NCBI GenBank assembly: GCA_949825025.1
Contig: OX463788.1
Location: forward strand, 19,533,799 to 19,597,798
Length of the DNA: 64,000 bases
Direction: 5' to 3'
Origin: Siphlonurus alternatus
Lineage: Eukaryota; Arthropoda; Insecta; Ephemeroptera; Siphlonuridae
The notes below the pieces were generated by a model that saw only the letters and a list, made by a program, of their open reading frames with translations, did no database searches and had not been told where the DNA came from. Positions 1 through 12,754 of the stretch are shown here, one piece after another. The translations under genes and the position numbers were made by a program. Within the stretch, counting starts at the first letter, position 1. The number at the start of each line of letters is the position of its first letter.

Positions 1-881
1 AAACACTGTCATTGTCATTGATGCAATCCTTGCTTATTGGTACTATCATGACCCATACATGAATTGTATACCCACTATACTATATATACACAAATATATT
101 ATTTTATAGATGCATGGTTAAAGATAAAATAATACCTCCCGAATCATGTCATGTATAATTTACATTTATGTGATCTTCTTTAGCTCAGGTTAAAGCTAAA
201 GAAACTAAATCTGCCTATGATCAATTATAAATTATTACCACCCATGATATAATTTCAACATTATTTATACGTTAATTTGACACATGAAATAGTTGCATGC
301 TGTATCGGCGAATTGATAGCACATTTTGGCATTAGACATGCACGAACATGCATTGCAGTATAATTAACGTGAAATGTGCATGGCATGCATGACACACGGA
401 GTGAAAGATGAGCAGATGCTGCAGACTCCTGTAGGCAGTCGCTTGGGCTCAAGCAAGTATAGCAAGTACAGCGTCTGTACGTTCACCAAGTGGCTCACCA
501 AAGCACTTAATTCCTCGCAGCCGCTACACCTTGAATACAGATAATGGAAATGCACGAGGGCCGCACGTTTACGACTTGAACTCAAAAGACACATCATTTC
601 CTTTGAGTAAATTATAAAAGCAAATCTCCTCAATTGCTCACAATTCAGAATATGTATACATGCGTGATAGTGGAGTGATATCTATAATATAGGATTCTTA
701 TTATAAACATTGATGATTGCAAAACAATACCATAGCTAAAATAATTATTGTATTGTATTCTTGGCAATATGGGACTAAACCTAACCAGTATATAGTCTGT
801 TAAAATAAATTGTTACAATTAATTAATAAATAAATTTTTGAACTTAAATATATAATTAATAATTACACTATATATATATAT

Positions 882-913
<32 letters not shown>

Positions 914-2100
914 ATATTAAATTTTGATTACTTAATTTCAATTATTAAACAATAAACAGTCTTGTCACAATAAGAGAAGAGAATAAGAGTTCGTATTCTC
1001 AATATTATATATATTATAATAAATAAATTAATTGGTTGCTTCTAAATATTAAAAAAGCTATTCGTATATTATCAATTAATAAATAAGCATAACTAGAATC
1101 ATCGATAACATTCGCTTTAAATTCCTCCCAATCAACTTTATCGGTCAATCAGTAACGCAGTCGATCTTATCATTTTTTCTAAATATCACAAATTAATTTT
1201 TGCTATATATAGACGTTACAGAGCATAATAATAAAAAAAAAGTTCCCTTGTGTTTTTGTTGGGTTGTTGCTAATCTTGAGTATAATAAAAATGTAATGTA
1301 AAGTGGCACCTGGTAAAAAGAGTAAGGATGCATGCCACGAGTCGAGGAAGGGGAAGGAGCGACTTGCATATCACGAGGTCACAAAAGACATGACATACAC
1401 CAGATAACAACACACCACCAGCATAACGTGAATCATAAAGTAATAAAATGTTAGCACCACTGCTGCCACGCGTGATTACACTTTCAAGTTTGTATATAAC
1501 TTTGTACGTTATACGCGTGGCGGTTGCTACAATTTTCCAAACAATGCGAAGTACTGAAAATAGGACAATATATGCAGCAACAACTCTGTAAAATTGAGAA
1601 GTTCAATATCGCAAATTCAAATCAATATTTTTTTGTACTTTCCATGCAGCTGAAGGAGTATCATGCATATTCAATGAAAATTATTTTAAAGTGAATAAGC
1701 ATTCCTGTCGTTCATCATAGTAAAAGATCGTTTATATAGCTATGTGAGACGAAATATTTCATTAATATTTTCGATGTATTTCTAATATTTGTAAGTACAT
1801 TTGATTGCACATTGCGATTTTGACATGAGGTAACCGGTGTTCAATCTTTCAATGATATTTACTTGCATAGATATTCACGTGGAAGGGAATAATTTATATT
1901 ATTATATAATAATATATCCAATATAATATAATTTGGAGCGAGAAGTCCGCGAGAAGAAAACCCCACGAAGTATACAGCACACACGCGGGAAATTCTATGT
2001 ATCTTCACTACAGAGAGGTCAGTTAGTTTGTGTTTGTTTTAACATTGACCTTATGAAACAACCCCTTTAGCCGTCAAATGTTTTATGACTGTAAATTCGA
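1..2100. other. AT-rich non-coding DNA
   Basis: No reading frame here looks protein-like on either strand and I see no RNA gene. The stretch is AT-rich, with an imperfect TA-dinucleotide tract at about 868-920. It is probably intergenic or intronic. Confidence 0.6.
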
Positions 2101-2560
2101 TAGCTGCTGGTCGAGGTGAGGTCTGGGAGCTAGGGTAGTTTGCTGGCCCGGCAAGACCATGGGGGCTGGTGTATAGATATTGAATCGCGATGGTGGTGCG
2201 GGGAGCGTCTGGAAATATCGGGGTCAAGGGCCGCCATTGACCCTTTCTGCCAGAGTCTCCATGGCAACCGGCAGGCAGAGGTACTGGAGCGAGGCTGCTG
2301 CTGTGCTGCAGTAGCGCGCGCCACCAGCTTTAGCTATACGTGCTGCATTTGTAGCAACACGCCACATAAGCACCAGTTTGGCTTGGCGCGGTACAGAGAG
2401 ATGGAGAGAGAAGAGAGCCTACGATCCATGGCGGAGCGTTGTCCGGGCACGATGGCGAACACCTCCCTCGGTGCTCACTGCCTGCCTGCTCCGCCCCAAC
2501 CACCACAGCGCCGCTCCGCTCCTAGCCCGGGAACCGTCCCGGGGAAACCAGCAACTAGGT
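2100..2560. promoter_or_regulatory. GC-rich island with a 23-bp inverted-repeat motif
   Basis: About 450 bases are clearly richer in G+C and CpG than the surrounding DNA. Reading frames are open on both strands, as expected of GC-rich sequence, but none resembles a known protein. At 2221-2243 an inverted repeat has arms GGGTCAA and TTGACCC around a GGCCGCCA-like core. The same motif recurs in a second island at 4845-4867. A regulatory or untranslated-exon role is inference. Confidence 0.4.
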
Positions 2561-3349
2561 CATGGAAACACTGCTACTGCTATTCGTAATAACATTCGGC
2601 ACAAGCAACCACCCTCTTATGTATGTACACGTTCATCGATTATTCGATTTACATCATTGAATCATACAACGCCTCTAACGCAAACACCTAGCTTTATTTT
2701 ACATAATTATAATATAAATATATCGTTATTGTTATATTTATAGTGTATTTTTATATAATATATAAGAAATACATTACCTATTTTTATCCTATACAGCGGT
2801 CCCGGTATATCGGGTATATCAGCGATGGAGATTTGAGGAACAATACAGACAGATCCAGAAATGGTGTTCCGATTTCGTGCTAAATTTGTATAGGTGTGCA
2901 TTAATTCCCAGAAAACTAAACGCGGGGTATTCCCGAACGCTGCAACTGTGCATTATGAGCTGCCTGCCCTTGAAAAAAAAAAAAAAAAAATGAGCCATGC
3001 ATAAAGTGACGTCCAGTCATTGCCTCGACAAAACCGTAAAATATATCATATTTTACTATCAATGAATTAACCCCCAAGCCATCAAATCATACGCTCACGG
3101 CAACATTCAGTTCATATATTAAATTCTGTTAATTATAACATGATAACAATATCATACTGCACAAGGAAGGATACGGCCCACAAGGTTGGGTGTAATGGAT
3201 GCGTTGTCCTATATGTATGGAATTCAAATTCAAATTTTATTTTGATCCTATAGGCTTATAATTCATAATTAGTTTGATGGCCATGTTCTGTGCTCGACAG
3301 GATGAGTTGATTGCTCGTAATTGTAATTATATGCAATTATGAATGATAA

Positions 3350-3417
<68 letters not shown>

Positions 3418-4600
3418 TTAAATATGTGAACTGCTTGTATAGTCTTACAGTATATTTCATACATAATATTGCATTTATATTCGTATTGATCATATAGGCG
3501 TCAAATACAAAATCTTTATTTATTTATTAATTTGTTTGTTTATACTGTATGTTCCTGGAACACATAAACAACTAGTCACATGAAAGTAAAAAGAACAAAA
3601 ATTGTCGACCGTGAAAACAAAATAAAACAATACAAATAATTATTACAAATTGCATGCAACTTTTTAGACCCGAAGTTACACCTACTTTATGTATGCTGCA
3701 TAATATGTGACTGTATATAAAGTAAATTAAAGACAAACCCAGATAAATATATTTATTATGAACATAAAAATGATCTCTGAATAACATGACATAAAATACG
3801 GGTAATTGAGCGTTCCGGAATGGGAAATAATACAACGATTCAGAGACATTACTGACAGCAACTAGAACTGTAGGCCTTCAACAGAAAATGCTCTGCACCA
3901 AGGGGATTTAAAAAATGTCTTGTTGTTTAAATCGTATCTGCAACAATGTGTATAATATTGTATTTATGAAATAAAGGTCAGTACGTAGATAGATGCTGCT
4001 TCTCATATCACTCATACCTTGATGCCAAACGTCTTTTTTGACGTTTCCCATAAGGCCTGTGTATACAGACTTGACACTTTTTAAACCCCCTTCGGTACAA
4101 GAGACAGTGTATTGCATTATAACTTGCAATAACGTGTTCACTATATAGAGCTAGAGGGAAAATGCACTTTACTGACGTGGTACAGCTATATGAAAGGAGG
4201 TGGCAAATTGAATGCTATCAGAAGATCCGACCCAACAACACAGGGGCAGGCTTTATTGATCTGTTTGGCCTGACAGCTAGCTCGCGAAATCCTGCTGCTG
4301 CTCTGCAATAATGACGCGTACCGGGACGTCTGTCCCATCACAATGTATGCACTACTGCCAACCACCCAGCATTGCGGAGAGGGGGGCAACATTGACAATT
4401 CAAATGGCCATCAGCCCATTCTGCTGTCTAGCCAGGCTAAAGGTAAAAAAAGAGACCAAAACAATATAAATATTGTGCTTTAAATAGTATTTGAACTCTA
4501 CCTAGCGGTCGATAGTGTTTGACCTTAACTTGAATTAAAATCTATTACTCTACTTAAAGTTTCAATCAATAAGTTGTAGGACGGGGCACCAAACAAATTT
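2561..4600. other. AT-rich non-coding DNA
   Basis: I see no gene. The stretch holds a poly-A run near 2972-2990 and a long TA-dinucleotide tract (listed separately). Sequence near 3222-3245 resembles the reversed A-rich tail of a retroposon. The remaining open frames are short and low in complexity. Confidence 0.5.
3354..3411. repeat. (TA)n microsatellite
   Basis: An uninterrupted alternating TA tract of about 57 bases. Confidence 0.95.
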
Positions 4601-5065
4601 ATTCCAGTTATAGTGTTTGTGCGCACGGCTGGAAATAAGGCGAGCGCGCTCAATGGGACGGAAGAAGGTGCAAGTGAGGCACGACGCCTGAGGTAGTTAC
4701 TGGAGCTAGGCGAGCACTAGGCGGGGAGGTGGGGGGTTCTGCTCCACTCGTCAACTTTCATCCTCGCGGCACGCAGATCCCAGGCCGGGCTGAGGTGTTA
4801 TGAGAAGGAAAGGAGAAGAGCCTGCTGCAGGGTGGGGGTAAAGGAGGTCAAGGCCCGCCATTGACCTGCAAAAGACGTCTCATGCACGCACGGCCCTGAG
4901 AGCACAACACAACCCCGCGCGCCCGCCCGGCAGGCAACGAGCAAAGCAGCCCCAACAGCGGCAGCTTCCTTGCGAGCTTCACTAAGTCAAGGGCGCATCA
5001 GCTGCCACAGCTGCGGCCTTCTTTCTTCCACCACCGCCCCCGCACAAGCACCCGCTCCAAATAAA
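4600..5065. promoter_or_regulatory. Second GC-rich island with the same inverted-repeat motif
   Basis: This CpG- and GC-rich block contrasts sharply with the AT-rich DNA either side. At 4845-4867 it repeats the motif seen at 2221-2243: AGGTCAA and TTGACCT arms around a GCCCGCCA core. The outermost pair is G/C in the first copy and A/T here, so pairing is kept. No convincing coding exon is visible. It may be a promoter, an enhancer or an untranslated exon. Confidence 0.4.
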
Positions 5066-5358
5066 AAAAAAATAATAATTATAAATTAAATAAATTTATA
5101 TTATTATCGACACGTAACAAAATATAAATATATACCGTTTAAAATATACGATATGTAATAACGAGTAATATTTAGCACGTTATTACATGGCATGAACTGC
5201 ATAATTATATTATACTCTTCAGATAATTTCAATGCGAAGTTGTTTTTTCGTTTTTTATTTTTTTCCACAATGATATTATTGATATGTTTATTTGGATCCC
5301 AGTTTAATTAGTCTTTAATTAACTGTATTAACATGGAAGCTCGAGTAAGAGTGAACAG

Positions 5359-5545
5359 CAGGCACGGATCCAGAACCAAATTTCGGAGGGGGAATGGGAT
5401 GGGGAGGGGGATTAGGCCAATGTATAAAAAATAATAATAATAAATAGTGGGGAAAATGCCAATATATTGCCCATGTTAAATTCAAAAAAAATTTGGGAGA
5501 AGCAGGGCCTGGAGCCCCCACCCCCTCCTCCTGGATCTGCGCCTG
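5359..5545. mobile_element. hAT-type MITE, family A, degenerate copy
   Basis: The ends are inverted repeats, CAGGCACGGATCCAG on the left and CTGGATCTGCGCCTG on the right. The 187-bp body has G-rich left and C-rich right portions and internal text (AGGCCAATGT-like, GCCCATGTTAAAT) shared with the copies at 10014, 10953 and 40323. It is non-coding and more diverged than the other copies, and I cannot see a target duplication. Confidence 0.8.
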
Positions 5546-5864
5546 ATAAACAAGAACAAGCATGCGATTTTTACGCCAGAAAAGTTAGTAAATCTTGTAA
5601 CTGAAAAACCATGAAAAGTTGAGCTATGTTTTGTTTTTTTCAACTTTCATAGATGATTTTGATAAATACAATAATTGCGTGCCATTCTATTTTACTTACA
5701 GGTCTACAAAATATTAAAAAGAAAAAAAAAACGACCGAATATCGACACTTTCAGCATTCCTTGCATATTTTAGGCACCCAGACGAAAGGGAAAGTAAACA
5801 AAACAAAAAAAAAAAAAAAAAAAAAAAGGAAAAGGAAAAGAACAAAAAAAACTCCTCTTCGAAG

Positions 5865-6190
5865 CCCCCACTTTTTAACTTTCTCCCATCGGTGGGACGG
5901 GCTCGCTCTCGACGCCCGCCCGCCGTCAGCGTCTATTCCAAGGTTAGTCCATGGCCTTCCAGTTGGGGGTCGTTCAACCTCCTCCCTCCTGCCTAGCTAT
6001 AAAGCCACCTATCTCCCTAACTACAAGCAAGCAGTGGCTTTGCTTACTTTGTAGATAGCAATAGAAATAGTGGGGGTTAGCTGCGGGCCTTTACTCCTTG
6101 GTACACCAAGGCCATCCACGGCGAAGTAAGCGAGTGAGTACCTTACCTGCAGTGCGGCGTGTCCTAGCTTCAACAGGAAACTAAGTGCTG
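5865..6190. other. GC-rich island of unknown role
   Basis: A third GC-rich patch follows A-rich runs at 5805-5850. I find no recognisable protein. On the minus strand a GTAAGG donor-like site follows TGCAG near 6149, so an untranslated exon of the minus-strand gene represented by the exon at 6691-6901 is possible but unproven. Confidence 0.25.
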
Positions 6191-6690
6191 GCCTCCATGA
6201 AAACGAAAACTAAAGCAACAGCCGGAACGCTAGCGAATGGTGCTAAAAACTGACTATCGTCAATGTGTCCATGAAGTTTGCTAAACTTGACCTACTGATA
6301 GAGGTTTGTTAAAGCAAGGCAGTGGCAATATTTTTCATATCTTTGATTTGCTTTCGCATGTATTGTCAAAATAACCACATTATTGCTGTTATAATTAATT
6401 ATTGCTGATACAATGTGTCTAATTCTGCTATGTAAAATAAATAATAATAATAAAAAGCAATTGCATTATAGCATTATAGACAGAATAATCAAAATACTGA
6501 GAAGTTTCAGACTAATAGTTTGGATTTCAACCTTTTTTATAGATACGAAATTTATGGTACGTACGTGAAGTAACACCTGTTAAGTATTGTCACCGCGCGA
6601 TCATTTGTAGCAGTGATGTAAAACTTCGAGAATCACGCTGATCTCACGGGGTCAAAACGAAAAAGTTTCTCATTGTTTTAAGGTACTCAC

Positions 6691-6901
6691 CAAGGTCAGG
6701 GATGGAACTGGTAGCCTCCTCCAGTATAGGTCCCGCTCCTCCATTTGTGTCACCGACGGTGCTGGGAGGTTCACTCTTGACGCTCACTAACTTTGGTGGT
6801 CGAGCCGGGGAAGGTGCGGGTGGTGGTAGCATTGTTGACGCCATGGTGGAGCTAGTTACTAATTGTTGAGAGTTCGGCATCGTCGTCAGGCCCATACCGA
6901 A
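6691..6901 (-). CDS. Internal exon of a probable nuclear regulatory protein
   Basis: On the minus strand the exon follows a clean acceptor (CTGTTGCAG before TTCGGTATGG) and ends at a consensus donor, GTGAGT. It is 211 nt long, starts in phase 0 and ends in phase 1, so it encodes 70 full codons. The peptide opens FGMGLTTMPNSQQL, continues with Ser/Thr-Met and Pro-Ala-Pro low-complexity sequence, then reads PPKLVSVKSEPPS and ends SSIPDLG. Val-Lys-Ser-Glu fits a sumoylation consensus, and the Pro/Ser/Thr composition is typical of transcription-factor linkers. I cannot name the protein. No DNA-binding domain lies in this exon, and the neighbouring exons are outside the window or unrecognised. Confidence 0.6.
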
Positions 6902-9500
6902 CTGCAACAGGACGAGGAGCACACGTCAATGATTAGCCATTATGCACATAATTATGTAACACTCGAATGGACCGCGGCATCAATTACGTATGGCCACCGC
7001 TGTCTGGACGAATCGACTGTTTTCGTCTTCATTAAAAAATGAATTCATCAAGATTTAATGAAGTTTCATTAATATGCGTAGAGTTGACCCTAACTCTTAT
7101 ATTATACCTAGTTTGTATATAGGCAATTTTCCAATTTTACATAGTTATATATATAGGTTCTAGGCTAGTTTGTGTGTTCTTCTTGCCTCCTGAATTTTTT
7201 ATCAGCATCTCTTTATTTCTCTTTTATTTATGTAAGAATATAACATGCATAGCGTCAGCAAATTAGGCAAAGGTAACGCTCGAGTTTATAGTTGATTTAT
7301 TTTACAAGAAGCATGCAGTAACCATGATGAAAAACTATTTTTATTTTACTAACTGAAAATATTTCCGTTTCCCTTGATATGAATTTTGTTTCAAAAATAA
7401 TAAAGTACAAGTTTCATTTTCTTTCTTATAATTGCTTTTTTAATAAGGAAATGTTTATAAAAATTAATAAATAACGAAATACGTTTGCAATATAAAAGTG
7501 AAGGCCATTATTAATTAGAAAAGTTCGTTCAATGTCACATTCATATACAGTACATATAATATGAAGCGGTGTATGCTAACACTGTAATGATCATGAGGAC
7601 GTGAAGACTTGAAGACTATATTATAGCGACTTATCTCCTTGTTTTTTTCAAAATAATATAATTATGTAAAGTGCTGTTTCTCATGATTCAATGGCAAGGG
7701 AGTTCATTAGCTTTGAATGCAGTTGGATCAGCGATAAGCCTCGATTGCAGCAATAGCAGCGAGCCCGGACGGACCGAGCGGGCTATATAATATAGCCTGC
7801 TAGAAAGAAGTATGCTGCTATATAATAATATCCAGACGTGACATTATATATATTTCTCCGTCTAACTAATAGGCGATAAGACTCGCTCACTCAACTAATG
7901 GGGTCAATAAACGAGCCAAGCTCGTAGGACGTTCAAGGTCAACTCATGTGATATGACAAATAATTAAAAATTATGATATCAAATTTAGTACATCTAGTAT
8001 TGGCCTGAAAATAAAAAAAAATATATATTATTTTTGTTTATGTCTGTTAAAATATGGAAATATATTCCATTTTATTTAATTGGGATGTGTTAATGTAGTT
8101 ATAAATTTTGTTTATTATGATAATATTGAGTGAAATTTAATGACAAGAGATTGAGTATTTACAGTATATGAAGTAAAAAAAAAAAAAACGTTCATCGAAA
8201 TTAAATTCTCACGAGTACTTTAATTTTATCTGTTGATAAACTTTATTTCATGACAAATAAGTTTCAATTTCGCTAATAAAATTTTCACGTTAACTTCCTG
8301 CAGCCTGTGAGCGAGTATCGAACAAAGGGACGGTGTTTTTGAATACGAGAGTTTTGAAAAGAAAGTACCAGAAATGTATCTGATCTATATTTTAAAAAAT
8401 AGCTAATATAATCCCTGTTTTACTTTACGACCTGCTAATGCTAATTATCAATATAAGTTAAGCAATAATCTGGTTATATGCAGTGTGTGTACCTGCATGC
8501 ATATTATATGTGATTAAAATATCATTGCTGTCTAGCTGTCACTGTTTGAAATAAAAACAAACAAAAACTCTAACATTGTTACAAATATTTTTACTTAAAG
8601 ATTTTCACTTGCAATAATTTTAATTCCAATTATAATAAAATAATTCATTACTAAACTTGATAACTCCAATAATAAAGGCATTTCAGTTTCCATACATAAT
8701 TAATCTATGATCTTGCAATAATCATTAATAACAACAAACAGTTTCGTCACTTTTTCTCCGATAATTTTTCAAGCGGTAATAAAATAATTATCTTGCATAA
8801 TAGCTGGAAAGAAGAGAAAAAGAAGATGATTAAAAATACAGCAACCTCACAAATTCAAAGTATGCATACCTTTAGATTTAGATCCTCCTTTAGAATTTAA
8901 TCTCTGTGTATTCAGATTTCAGACATGACGTATAATTGTTTAGTAAATACAATATTGTAAAAAATAAAACGATAAAAGTTCAAAACAATGTCTAATAACT
9001 ATCGAGTTAATAATAATTATGCATATTACAAATCATTTCATACCCCATTGGAAAGAAAACAACAATCAGTACAGTACGATCTGTACCGGCATATATAATA
9101 TAAACATGTCATGCTCATCTGTTGTCATGCGATTTACCAACCAACAACGAGAAAGATAGGCTAAATATTAGTCACTTTATTATTACGTTTAATTTATAAA
9201 AAAATATAAAATGCTTTATGTGACCTTGTAAACAAACTCAAAGGGTGGATCATTCGTTTTTTCACTTTCTTATATCATAGTCCCTTTATAACTTTCACTT
9301 AGGCCTACTTAAGTATATTAGTAAACAAATACAAATTACATGGTAGCAAATACAGCAGAGAAGTCAATACTTACGTTAGTAATTCAGGTATCCTCTTTTA
9401 GGCCTAGATTTAGTTCATAATATTAAATAACTGTCAAAATACAAGCACAGTACACACCGCATGTACGGTCACCGCGAAGGCTTTTATGATATGAGCGGCA
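6902..9500. other. AT-rich stretch, probably intron
   Basis: This lies upstream, on the minus strand, of the exon at 6691-6901. It is strongly AT-rich, with poly-T and poly-A runs and no protein-like reading frame, and I recognise no transposon with clear ends. Confidence 0.45.
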
Positions 9501-9504
9501 AAAG

Positions 9505-9636
9505 CTAGCAGACGACCCCCTGTCTCGTGTGCTTCCGATACTCTTCGTGTAATTCCGTGACTTTAACCTTGTCCTTGAACCAGAGCACCGAACTGAACTT
9601 CTTATTATTCGGGTACCGTCGGTTATATCCGTCCAT
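9505..9636 (-). CDS. Small ORF or exon candidate, 43 codons
   Basis: A minus-strand frame reads MDGYNRRYPNNKKF, then SSVLWFKDKVKVTELHEEYR, then KHTRQGVVC and a stop. Its composition (Trp, charged and aromatic residues, few low-complexity runs) looks more protein-like than the surrounding DNA. A possible acceptor, AAATGTAG, sits just before it at 9643-9646. I see no good donor, so it would be a terminal exon or a relic. I do not recognise the family. It could belong to the same minus-strand gene as the exon at 6691-6901. Confidence 0.3.
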   Translation of the reverse strand: MDGYNRRYPNNKKFSSVLWFKDKVKVTELHEEYRKHTRQGVVC

Positions 9637-10013
9637 GTTCGGCTACATTTAAAATACAAATTAGATCTACAATAAAATAATTATAAGCTAAAAAAATGAA
9701 TGATATAATGAATAATATATAATAATTAATAACATTTAATAATGAAAAAGATAGAAAATAAAGGATGCAGAAAGCGAAACCCAACTATCGAGTTCTGGTA
9801 TCTAGCTCATTCTCTTTTTAATAAAACAATTTGCAGAAATAAAATTTTATTTTTATCAGTGCCAGAGGCATTTTTTTTGTTACTTAAATTAACAATTTCA
9901 TTTTAACGATGCCGGTAAAGAAAATTATAATTAATCATTTACAATGCCTTTTCAGGTAAAGCTGCAAAGTATTTCATAACGCGTGTACTCTGTGTTATAA
10001 TTTCGGTCTGCAC

Positions 10014-10170
10014 CAGGCGCGGATCCAGAAAAAAATTTCGGGAGGGGCTGTCTCCATAAGGCCAATGTTAAAAAAAATGGAGTGGAGGAAATGCCTATAT
10101 TGCCCATGTTAAATCCAAAATTTCGGGGGGGGCTGCAGCCCCCCCAGCACCCCCCCTGGATCCGCGCCTG
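10014..10170. mobile_element. hAT-type MITE, family A, with 8-bp target duplication
   Basis: The terminal inverted repeats are perfect (CAGGCGCGGATCCAG and CTGGATCCGCGCCTG). The flanks carry the direct repeat GTCTGCAC immediately before the left end and immediately after the right end. An 8-bp duplication is the hallmark of hAT transposase. At 157 bp and with no coding sequence, the element is a non-autonomous copy mobilised in trans. Confidence 0.93.
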
Positions 10171-10275
10171 GTCTGCACAATCTTTATGACAAAGCATGCA
10201 TAAATAATAATATAATATTATTATATAATTATATTTAACATTTAAAGAGCTCTGAGTAAAAAATAAAGGAATAAC

Positions 10276-10405
10276 TTAAGGGTAAGGTAACGCCAACAAT
10301 GTTAAAAAAAATCCCTCACACAAAAATTATGAAAAAAATTTAAAATGTTCTCCTCTACACCCCCTATCAGTAGCTAAAATATCAGGTATACAAATTCGAT
10401 CTATG
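10276..10405. mobile_element. Half copy of TTAA foldback family C
   Basis: It begins TTAAGGGTAAGGTAACGCC and matches the left arm of the complete copies at 28286, 34594 and 48294 through the CAGGTATACAAAT segment. The similarity then stops, and no right arm follows. Confidence 0.75.
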
Positions 10406-10952
10406 TTATAACATAACATTCTATCTATAAGGCTCTAAGCTCTCGCTACCATGCACATACCATTAACTTTGATATTTCAGTCATTTTTTGTACTATTTCA
10501 GATATTTCAGAATTATTCAAAGGAAATATAAAAACACATATATTCATATATGAACAATTAATTCATGAATCAAGCAAGACTCAAATAAGCCATCTGTATA
10601 CAGGGAACACAAAGAAAATCTTATATTATATTCTTGATTTCCATTTGCTTGCCTGGTGATGCAGGTTATAGGTTAAGTGTTGACAACAGCTGAGACAACT
10701 AGGTGACCATGCGAATATATAAAATTATATATACATATATTTTAATATATTTACACTATTAAAATGTAGCATCATTCAACATTTGTCGTCTGTCATTCTG
10801 TAATAAAACTTAAAGTTCGTGCTTTTGATCCAGAAAGATGACTGACTATATTTATAGTATATAAGATCACTCTTTATATATAATATATCATATTATATAT
10901 TTATCTGTTATAGCACAAGTAAATCAAATCAGGCAGCAATATAACCCGGATA

Positions 10953-11115
10953 CAGGCGCGGATCCAGAAAAGAAATTCGGAGGGGGCTGCATGCCTCCAT
11001 AAGGCCAATGTTAAAAAAAAAATGGAATGGGGGAAATGCCTATATTGCCCATCTTAAATCCAAAATTTGGGGAGGGGGCTGCAGCTCCCCCTCTGTCCCC
11101 CTGGATCCGCGCCTG
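10953..11115. mobile_element. hAT-type MITE, family A
   Basis: Family A ends with perfect 15-bp inverted repeats bound a 163-bp G/C-rich non-coding body. The flanks CCCGGATA (left) and CCCGGGAA (right) agree at six of eight positions, consistent with an older 8-bp duplication. Confidence 0.88.
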
Positions 11116-11371
11116 CCCGGGAAACATTAACGGGTAACGGATTTTTGTTGTGAATGTTCACTATGTGTGTAGGCTCGTTAGCCTTTTACATTTACCAATT
11201 TGGGTTATTATATGTTGTTGCTTTTATTTATTTCTTTCCCTATTCCCTACAATGTAATTTATCCCAAAAAAACAAATATTATTATTATTTCTTTTTGCTA
11301 ATTTTTTGCTAACACAACCACCGGGCTCAATTGATTATTTTTATTTTTATTTATTTATTTTTTTTTTTTTT

Positions 11372-12165
11372 GCGAGACACGTCGCGTACTACTGGATTGC
11401 CCTGGTCATAGGACGAATCCAGCAGTGCCTCATTTTTTCCTCACCAATGCCCAATTGGAGTGCCAGAATTTCGGCTACGGTGGGACCCAGCCTCCACGGA
11501 ATCACATCCATTTGCCCCGGGTCTAAAGGTGCATTTCATGCAATGTAGCGATTTTGAGCGGAGTTTGAGGGGGAGAAAAAGCGTATTTGCTTCAATCTTA
11601 TATGGCGGCCATGTTGGCGATAAAATCGCTCCCCGCAAGGCGAGGAAATCCCAAACCTCCGATTGGCTGCGGCACGTGATTTTCTCGCTTTCCTCGCTCC
11701 ATGGATATTCATCTTAATAGCCCAGGCTTTAGCAAATGGAAAGTGTCTCCGCAGTGATCATCAGCCCCACCGTGACAAAGCTTTGCACCCTTTCCCCCGT
11801 CCCCATGACTCGTCCGCGAGCGCCGTTCACTGTGGGGTCGGGCATTAGTGCTTTATCCACCCGTTCGGTAAGCTCTCTCGACGGATCACTGAACCATGGA
11901 CAAACTTCTCCGGGACGGCTTTCCCAGAGAATTTCATCCACGAAATAGCGACCATCTCGAGAGACAGACAGGAGACTGAATAGTCGCCAACCCACAGTGA
12001 ATACGCCACATAGCGCTCGCGTCCACCCTCCATCCACATTCACTCTTTCCCTCGCCGCGGCCACTCCTGACTTGCGTCAAGTAAGCTGCCGTTCCGTCGG
12101 CCCACCACCGCGACCCAATGCGGTTCAGGTGCACCGATGACAATCCCCCCACTGCAGCCTTCCCT
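11372..12165 (-). other. GC-rich island of unknown origin with a long minus-strand ORF
   Basis: About 790 bases differ in composition from their surroundings and end abruptly at a T-rich run at 11340-11371. If the segment is read on the minus strand, that run would be a 3' A-rich tail, so a reverse-transcribed insertion is one explanation. The minus frame 12064-11729 is open for 111 codons, including RYFVDEILWESRPGEVCPWF, which I do not recognise. On the plus strand the segment also holds promoter-like words: ATGGCGGCCAT (YY1-like), GATTGG (CCAAT reversed) and CACGTG (E-box). A promoter or CpG island is therefore the main alternative. Confidence 0.35.
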
Positions 12166-12754
12166 ATTTTTGTTATTTTATTATGTAAGTTAATAGGCGT
12201 GATTCGAAAGAAGTTATGTCAATTAACAGGTGAAAAGTGGTCGGCTAAAAAATTGATGTAATTGTAATCCACTGCAGTATGTGTGTGTGTAACCATTATA
12301 CGTGTATTTTTATGTATAAAATTTTAAATGTATTATTATAGGCATAATTTTAAAATTTTATTACATGCATGATATGTATAGAGATAGAGCCTGTTTCATT
12401 ATTCGTGTACGTGCCACTTTGAAAAAAATTAAATTATAAATTAATTAATTAAATTATAATTTCAAAGTATAAGAAACATGAAAAAAATTATTCCTACTCA
12501 AACCATCCCAGGAAATTTTGTGTTAATTGCTTTTTCCAAGCATTAATTTAGATTTTTTTGTGGGAAGTGGGAACCCAATAAAAGAATCATATACAGAAAT
12601 TTTATTCGATGCATCATGTGCACTAAATTTCGTCTTTAAGAGGGTAAATCGAACTACTGAATCCATGGAATTATTAATTATTATTTTGAAATTGATATAA
12701 ACCAACATGACTTGATGAAAGTTTTTTACTCCAACTTTCATTTTTTCTTCTATT

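Noticed and set aside
2140..2743. Plus-strand frames of 149 and 121 codons in the first GC island
   Set aside because: Overlapping open frames on both strands are typical of GC-rich DNA. No motif, splice structure or homologue is recognised.
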